Shown here piece after piece: positions 5,044 through 8,393 of a stretch of 8,393 nt of DNA (its first letter is position 1; each line of letters begins with the position of its first letter). The DNA is from a bacterium (lineage in GTDB: Bacteria > Chloroflexota > Dehalococcoidia > Tepidiformales > Tepidiformaceae). The position numbers were made by a program, and so were the translations under genes. The notes beneath the pieces are model-generated. The model was not told the DNA's origin, did no database searches, and was given only the letters and a program-made list of their open reading frames with translations. The DNA is taken from positions 1 through 8,393 of the forward strand of contig CAMAUF010000074.1 of the NCBI GenBank assembly GCA_945861295.1, given 5' to 3'.

Positions 5044-7248
5044 CTACGGCATCGTCAGCGACGCTGCCTCGGTCATGAAGATCCAGTAGACCTTGAGCTT
5101 GAACAGGCCGCCGAAGTCGTTGCTGAACCGGGCTTGGCCGGGGAAGTAGCTCAGCCAAACGCGCGCGGCATTGTCGTACTGCAGGACGCGCAGATACCTT
5201 CCGGCGATAGGGCGAAGAGCGTCGGCGACGGCAGCGCTGGTCCCCGTCCAGACGAAGTTATTCCAGCCGGGCTTGAGGTCGACGGTGAGGCCAGAGGGTG
5301 GGTTTGGGTTGACGGTGGCGGCGTTGGCAGCGCCGGCATCGACCCATACCGCGTCGTAGCGCTGCAGCGTCGTCATGTCGTTGACAAAGCCTGGGACGCC
5401 CTTGCTGTAGTGGCGAAAGCCGCCTGGGTCATCCAGGCCGGGCTTCTCCGGGTCCCAACGGTAGACGTTCGTCCAGGGGCTCGGCAGCGTGTTGAGCACG
5501 GCGGGGAGCGCCCCGGGCGGGTCCAGGTAGACGATGTTCGCCCAGCCCCCGTTGAGTGTTTGGACGATGACCGGGCCCGGGGGAGGCGGAGTCGAACTGA
5601 CGTCCAGGCCGGAGAGGGCGAGGTCGGCATCGCGCTCCCCCCACGACGCCGGCGGTTGCGCCGGGAAGCCTCCGACGGAGAACTGGATGACCTTGCCAGG
5701 GCCGCCGCAGCCCGGGGCCTCGGCTTCGCTTTTGATGCGGAGGGTGTAGCGCGAAACGGGCCCGAGGGCCAGCGTCGTCGTCGTGCCGCATTCGACTCCG
5801 GCGATGGTGGCGCGGACTTCGGTGCCGGCCGGCGCATCGCGCCAGTCCCGCAGTGCCGCGCCGGTGATCGTCATCGGGACGCGGCCAACGGCTTGGCCGA
5901 GATTGACGATCCCAGCGCCGGCCCAGTTCTGGCCGTGCGGGGCCGCGGCCGCGGGCGTTGCCGCCTCCCGTGCGATTTGGAGGTAATCCCGAGCCTGGAG
6001 TTCCGAATTGCGCGAACGCATGAGCGCGAACATGCTCGTGACGAACGGGGCGGCCAAGCTGGTGCCGCCGATGCCGACGACGTAGGGCCGCAGCGGCGAG
6101 AGCACTGTGCGTACCGGGCCGACGATGTCATCGCCGGGGGCCGCAAAGTCGATCGAGGGGCCGTAACTGCTGTACTTCGCCCAACCGAGCGCCCGGTCGG
6201 CGGCGCCGACGCTGATCAGGTTATCGAACTGCGTGTAGGCGGCTGGGTAGCCCGGACCAACCTGGCTCGTCCCTGGGATATGGTTGCCGGCGGCGGCGAC
6301 GATGATGATCCCGGCATCCTGCGCGCGCTGGATTTCGGTCCGCAGTTGGAGATTGTCCGCGGCCTCCACGCCCGCTTCCGAGGCGATGCTGATGTTGATG
6401 ATGTGGGCGCCCATGCGGCGCGCATAGGCGATGCCCTCGGCCACATTGAACATCGAACCGCGGGGCAAGCCGCCGAAGCTGCCGCAGTCGAGGACCTTGA
6501 TGGGCATGAGCATGACGTTCCAGGCGGCGCCGGCGATGCCTTTGCCGTTGTCGCCGCTGGCGCCGATGATCCCGGCCACCAGCGTGCCATGGGAATGGTT
6601 CTCGCTTCCCGGCTGGCCATGGTCATCGCGGATTTCGCCGGTGGGCGCGGAGCTGGTGTACCCGCAGGCGAGCTTGTTCTCTGGCGTCAACTCCACAAAC
6701 CGGCAACCGTGAGCGTCATCGATGCAGCCGTTGCCGTCGTCGTCCACGCCGTTGGCCGTGCTGTCTTTGGGGTTCGTCCAAATGCGGCCCGCAAACTCCT
6801 CGTGGTCGATATCCAGGCCGCTATCGATCACCGCGACGATCACCTTTTCGGAGCCGCGGGCGAGGTCCCATGCTTGTTGAGCCGAGATCTGGGCCAAGTA
6901 CTGCGACTGGCTCTGAAGGTAGTACGGGTCGTTCGGCTCGGCGGCGGCGTAGACCGCGGCGTCGGTCTCGACGGAGACGACACTCGGGTCTGCGCGGAGC
7001 TCGGCGACGAAGGATTCGCGGCTTTTGCCGGTAGGCACGGCGAGACGTCGAAAGCCCTCATCCGTGGCGGGAGGCGCGGCACGCGGGTCTGCGTTTTCGT
7101 CGACCGGAAGGCGGGGCCCCTGGATCGCGTACTGGACGATGACGCCGTCCAGGGCGGGAGCGAACTCCGGCCGCTGCGCGCGGACGATCGGCGTCGCGCC
7201 CAGGACGGCGGCGAGTGCCCCCAAGGATAGGATGCAGAGCCAACGCAC
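5044..7248 (-). CDS. Secreted S8 (subtilisin-family) serine protease with C-terminal modules
   Basis: This 734-residue protein has a signal peptide (about 1-24, hydrophobic core then VRA before Gln25), so it is exported. An inhibitor-like prodomain follows (about 30-100), with ESFVAELRADPSVVSVETDA typical of I9-type propeptides. The catalytic domain (about 105-455) has Asp142 in VIVAVIDSG, His220 in NHSHGTLVAG, oxyanion Asn322 in AAAGN and Ser397 in GGTSLAAP, so all key residues are present. An insert, NGVDDDGNGCIDDAHGCRF (166-184), is a calcium-loop-like segment common in this subgroup. Residues about 458-553 form a beta-rich domain with probable disulfide partners C487 and C514. After a PPPPG linker come two related GW-N modules (about 565-645 and 658-733). 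The start is GTG at 7246-7248, with a G-rich ribosome-binding site on the minus strand. It follows the membrane-protein gene by 32 nt, implying an operon. It probably degrades or processes extracellular or surface proteins; the substrate is unknown. Confidence 0.93.
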   Translation of the reverse strand: MRWLCILSLGALAAVLGATPIVRAQRPEFAPALDGVIVQYAIQGPRLPVDENADPRAAPPATDEGFRRLAVPTGKSRESFVAELRADPSVVSVETDAAVYAAAEPNDPYYLQSQSQYLAQISAQQAWDLARGSEKVIVAVIDSGLDIDHEEFAGRIWTNPKDSTANGVDDDGNGCIDDAHGCRFVELTPENKLACGYTSSAPTGEIRDDHGQPGSENHSHGTLVAGIIGASGDNGKGIAGAAWNVMLMPIKVLDCGSFGGLPRGSMFNVAEGIAYARRMGAHIINISIASEAGVEAADNLQLRTEIQRAQDAGIIIVAAAGNHIPGTSQVGPGYPAAYTQFDNLISVGAADRALGWAKYSSYGPSIDFAAPGDDIVGPVRTVLSPLRPYVVGIGGTSLAAPFVTSMFALMRSRNSELQARDYLQIAREAATPAAAAPHGQNWAGAGIVNLGQAVGRVPMTITGAALRDWRDAPAGTEVRATIAGVECGTTTTLALGPVSRYTLRIKSEAEAPGCGGPGKVIQFSVGGFPAQPPASWGERDADLALSGLDVSSTPPPPGPVIVQTLNGGWANIVYLDPPGALPAVLNTLPSPWTNVYRWDPEKPGLDDPGGFRHYSKGVPGFVNDMTTLQRYDAVWVDAGAANAATVNPNPPSGLTVDLKPGWNNFVWTGTSAAVADALRPIAGRYLRVLQYDNAARVWLSYFPGQARFSNDFGGLFKLKVYWIFMTEAASLTMP
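5050..5556 (-). repeat. Two GW-N protein modules at the protease C-terminus
   Basis: Residues about 565-645 and 658-733 of the protease align with each other. Shared positions include L-x-x-GW-x-N-x-V near the start, AVLNTL against ADALRPI, a V-x-x-(W/Y)-D strand, a conserved Y before a Gly-containing turn, F-x-ND-x-x-x-L, and a closing V/Y-W followed by an Ala-rich end. Copy 1 (5314-5556) has an insertion (PEKPGLDDPGG) and DAVWV where copy 2 (5050-5277) has KVYWI. Their identity is low, so this is an old duplication. Such modules probably serve binding or anchoring rather than catalysis (inference). Confidence 0.6.
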
Positions 7249-7280
7249 GAGTCCGCCCCCCTCACGATGGGTTCCGCTGG

Positions 7281-8138
7281 TTACCGAGTGGGCGTGGGCG
7301 GCGCCGCCGGGACAGTTGAAGCTTTGTTGGGGGTCGGCGTGATCGCCGGCCGCTCGCCCAAAGCTTTCTGGTCGATAATAACCGCGACATCGCGGGCGCG
7401 GTCAATGTTCATGAACGGTTCGCCACCGTAGGTCTGCACGATCGAGACCAGGTTGCCGCGCCGGAAGACAAACCGATGGTAGACGCCGACAATCTCCGAC
7501 GTGCCGACCGTCCCCTGAGTGAACTTCCAGGCGCTGGACGCATTGGCGAGACCGCGCGTTTCCTCTTTTACGGAGCCCGCCCGCTTGAGGTGGAAGTCGG
7601 CGATGAAGGTGTAGGCCTTGCTGGCGCCGGCGACATCAGCGAAGAGGTATGTCTCGACACGGACGAAGAAGCGACCCTGCAGGACGCCGGCGAGGGCGCC
7701 ATCCGGTTGCAGCGCTCCTTGATAGCCATCCTGGTAGCCCCACTCCGCCGCGAGCCGCTCTCCGTCCGCGACGTTCGCGAAGTAGCCGTTGGTCGCGAAG
7801 CCCGTGGCCGAGAGCAGGAACGTCTCTTGAGGCAGCGTGTCGTAACCGGAGGCGAGGTCGTTGATTTGTGCGACGTACCGCGTGGCCGGTCCTTCGACTT
7901 TGATTTCTGGCCCGCCAAGGGTGCCGCCCGTGCTCTGCGATGCCGCGGCGTCATCGAAGGACGGGATATCGTCGCCGCCCGAAACCCAGAGAAAAATGCC
8001 CACGGCCGCGCCGAACATCAGGATGGCGGCGGAACCCGCGATAATCGGCAGCCGCCAACGCTGGCTGCGCGCAGCCAGGCCCGAGCCCGACGCGGAGCGG
8101 CGCCTGCGCGGCCGGAATTCCGGCGCCTGTTGCGTCAT
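7281..8138 (-). CDS. Membrane-anchored extracytoplasmic protein of unknown function
   Basis: This 285-residue protein has a basic, disordered cytoplasmic start (PRRRRSASGSGLAARSQRWR), then one membrane helix (about 30-52). A Ser/Gly/Asp-rich linker follows, then an outer domain (about 85-262) and a Pro/Thr-rich tail (PTPNKASTVPAAPPTPTR). The positive-inside rule puts the C-terminal part outside. The domain contains WGYQDGYQG, VRVETYLFADVAGASKAYTF and FRRGNLVSIV, followed by a helix with ARDVAVIIDQKALGE. I know similar FRRGN...A-x-x-ID patterns from actinobacterial and Chloroflexota lipoproteins and sensor-like domains, but I cannot name a family. The ATG at 8138 overlaps the preceding gene's TGA (ATGA), and that gene encodes a paralogue. 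No strong ribosome-binding site is seen, so translational coupling probably drives initiation. The protease gene follows 32 nt downstream. Confidence 0.75.
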   Translation of the reverse strand: MTQQAPEFRPRRRRSASGSGLAARSQRWRLPIIAGSAAILMFGAAVGIFLWVSGGDDIPSFDDAAASQSTGGTLGGPEIKVEGPATRYVAQINDLASGYDTLPQETFLLSATGFATNGYFANVADGERLAAEWGYQDGYQGALQPDGALAGVLQGRFFVRVETYLFADVAGASKAYTFIADFHLKRAGSVKEETRGLANASSAWKFTQGTVGTSEIVGVYHRFVFRRGNLVSIVQTYGGEPFMNIDRARDVAVIIDQKALGERPAITPTPNKASTVPAAPPTPTR

Positions 8139-8393
8139 CGGGTGGCCGTCGCGCTGGGCGTTGCGGCCGGGGTCGGGCGGACCGCCGTCTTCACCCGGTC
8201 GGCGGGCGGCGTAAAGTTCGAAGTCGGCGTGGGTACGATAGCTTCCTTCGTGCCGAGGGCTTTTTCGTCGATCAGCAGCGCCAGGCCGCGCGCGGTCTCG
8301 ACCTTCATGAACGGGTCCGCCCCGATCGTGAGCACGACCGCGACGAGGTTGCCGCGGCGGAAAATCATCCGATGGAACGCCTGGGCAATCGTC
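8135..8393 (-). CDS. Paralogue of the neighbouring membrane-anchored protein, C-terminal part (truncated by window edge)
   Basis: The frame is open to the window edge, so the start lies beyond 8393. The Met at 8368 is internal, because codons before it encode AQAFHR, matching VGVYHR in the downstream paralogue. Visible sequence runs FHRMIFRRGNLVAVVLTIGA, then DPFMKVETARGLALLIDEKA and LG. It aligns without gaps to the paralogue's FRRGNLVSIVQTYGGEPFMN...ARDVAVIIDQKALG, but is clearly diverged. A Pro/Thr/Ala-rich tail (PTPAATPSATATR) ends it, as in its neighbour. By analogy it should be a single-pass protein facing outward; the N-terminus is not visible. Its stop overlaps the next start by 4 nt (ATGA), so the pair is translationally coupled, an old tandem duplication. 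Confidence 0.7.
   Translation of the reverse strand, partial: TIAQAFHRMIFRRGNLVAVVLTIGADPFMKVETARGLALLIDEKALGTKEAIVPTPTSNFTPPADRVKTAVRPTPAATPSATATR

Noticed and set aside
4967..5158. Longer start for the small minus-strand gene
   Set aside because: It would overlap the protease C-terminal coding region, and the extra residues are Arg-rich shadow sequence.
5134..7230. A 698-codon open frame on the plus strand opposite the protease
   Set aside because: The minus-strand frame has a full catalytic triad, signal peptide and ribosome-binding site. The antisense frame is a by-product of GC-rich third positions and shows no recognisable domain.
1..8393. CRISPR array, tRNA, rRNA, insertion sequence or phage genes
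   Set aside because: Reading both strands showed no regularly spaced identical repeats, no cloverleaf or rRNA-like sequence, no transposase motifs and no terminal inverted repeats. The tandem copies are gene duplications.

Overview
The window is GC-rich bacterial DNA. Most coding frames end codons in G or C, and several genes start with GTG. My best guess for the source is a member of the Chloroflexota or a near relative. The clues are an ECF sigma factor followed by a DUF5667-like membrane anti-sigma candidate, and a secreted subtilisin carrying a Cys-paired beta domain plus GW-N modules. There are also TadG-like proteins with no Tad machinery beside them. This assignment rests on protein style alone, because no rRNA or other marker gene is present.

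Layout, left to right. (1) Positions 1-691 (+) hold the C-terminal part of an aldo/keto reductase. Its stop overlaps, convergently by 4 nt, the stop of the next gene. (2) Positions 688-2929 (-) hold two tandem paralogous TadE/G-like pilus-assembly-type proteins, roughly 85% identical by eye. (3) Positions 2930-3198 are a 269-bp divergent intergenic region, the longest gene-free stretch and rich in regulatory-looking structure. (4) Positions 3199-4655 (+) hold an ECF sigma factor and, overlapping it by one base, a single-pass membrane protein that is the likely anti-sigma factor. (5) Positions 4619-8393 (-) hold a same-strand cluster. In transcription order it contains a truncated membrane-anchored protein, its paralogue (ATGA overlap), a secreted S8 protease and a small unrecognised protein. 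The small gene's end overlaps the anti-sigma candidate's 3' end by 37 nt. No tRNA, rRNA, CRISPR array, insertion sequence or convincing intrinsic terminator was seen.

How it may work together (inference): the divergent region carries the same two-block motif, (G/T)TAAC-N16-CGT(A/T), once toward the Tad-like genes and once toward the sigma gene. This resembles the AAC...CGT architecture of ECF promoters. The simplest model is that the sigma factor autoregulates and also switches on the Tad-like surface proteins, while the membrane partner holds it in check. An 11-nt triple direct repeat and a perfect 7-bp inverted repeat overlap or abut the Tad-side motif, suggesting a second regulator. The protease cluster is also envelope-directed, but nothing in the sequence ties it to the sigma factor beyond being adjacent.
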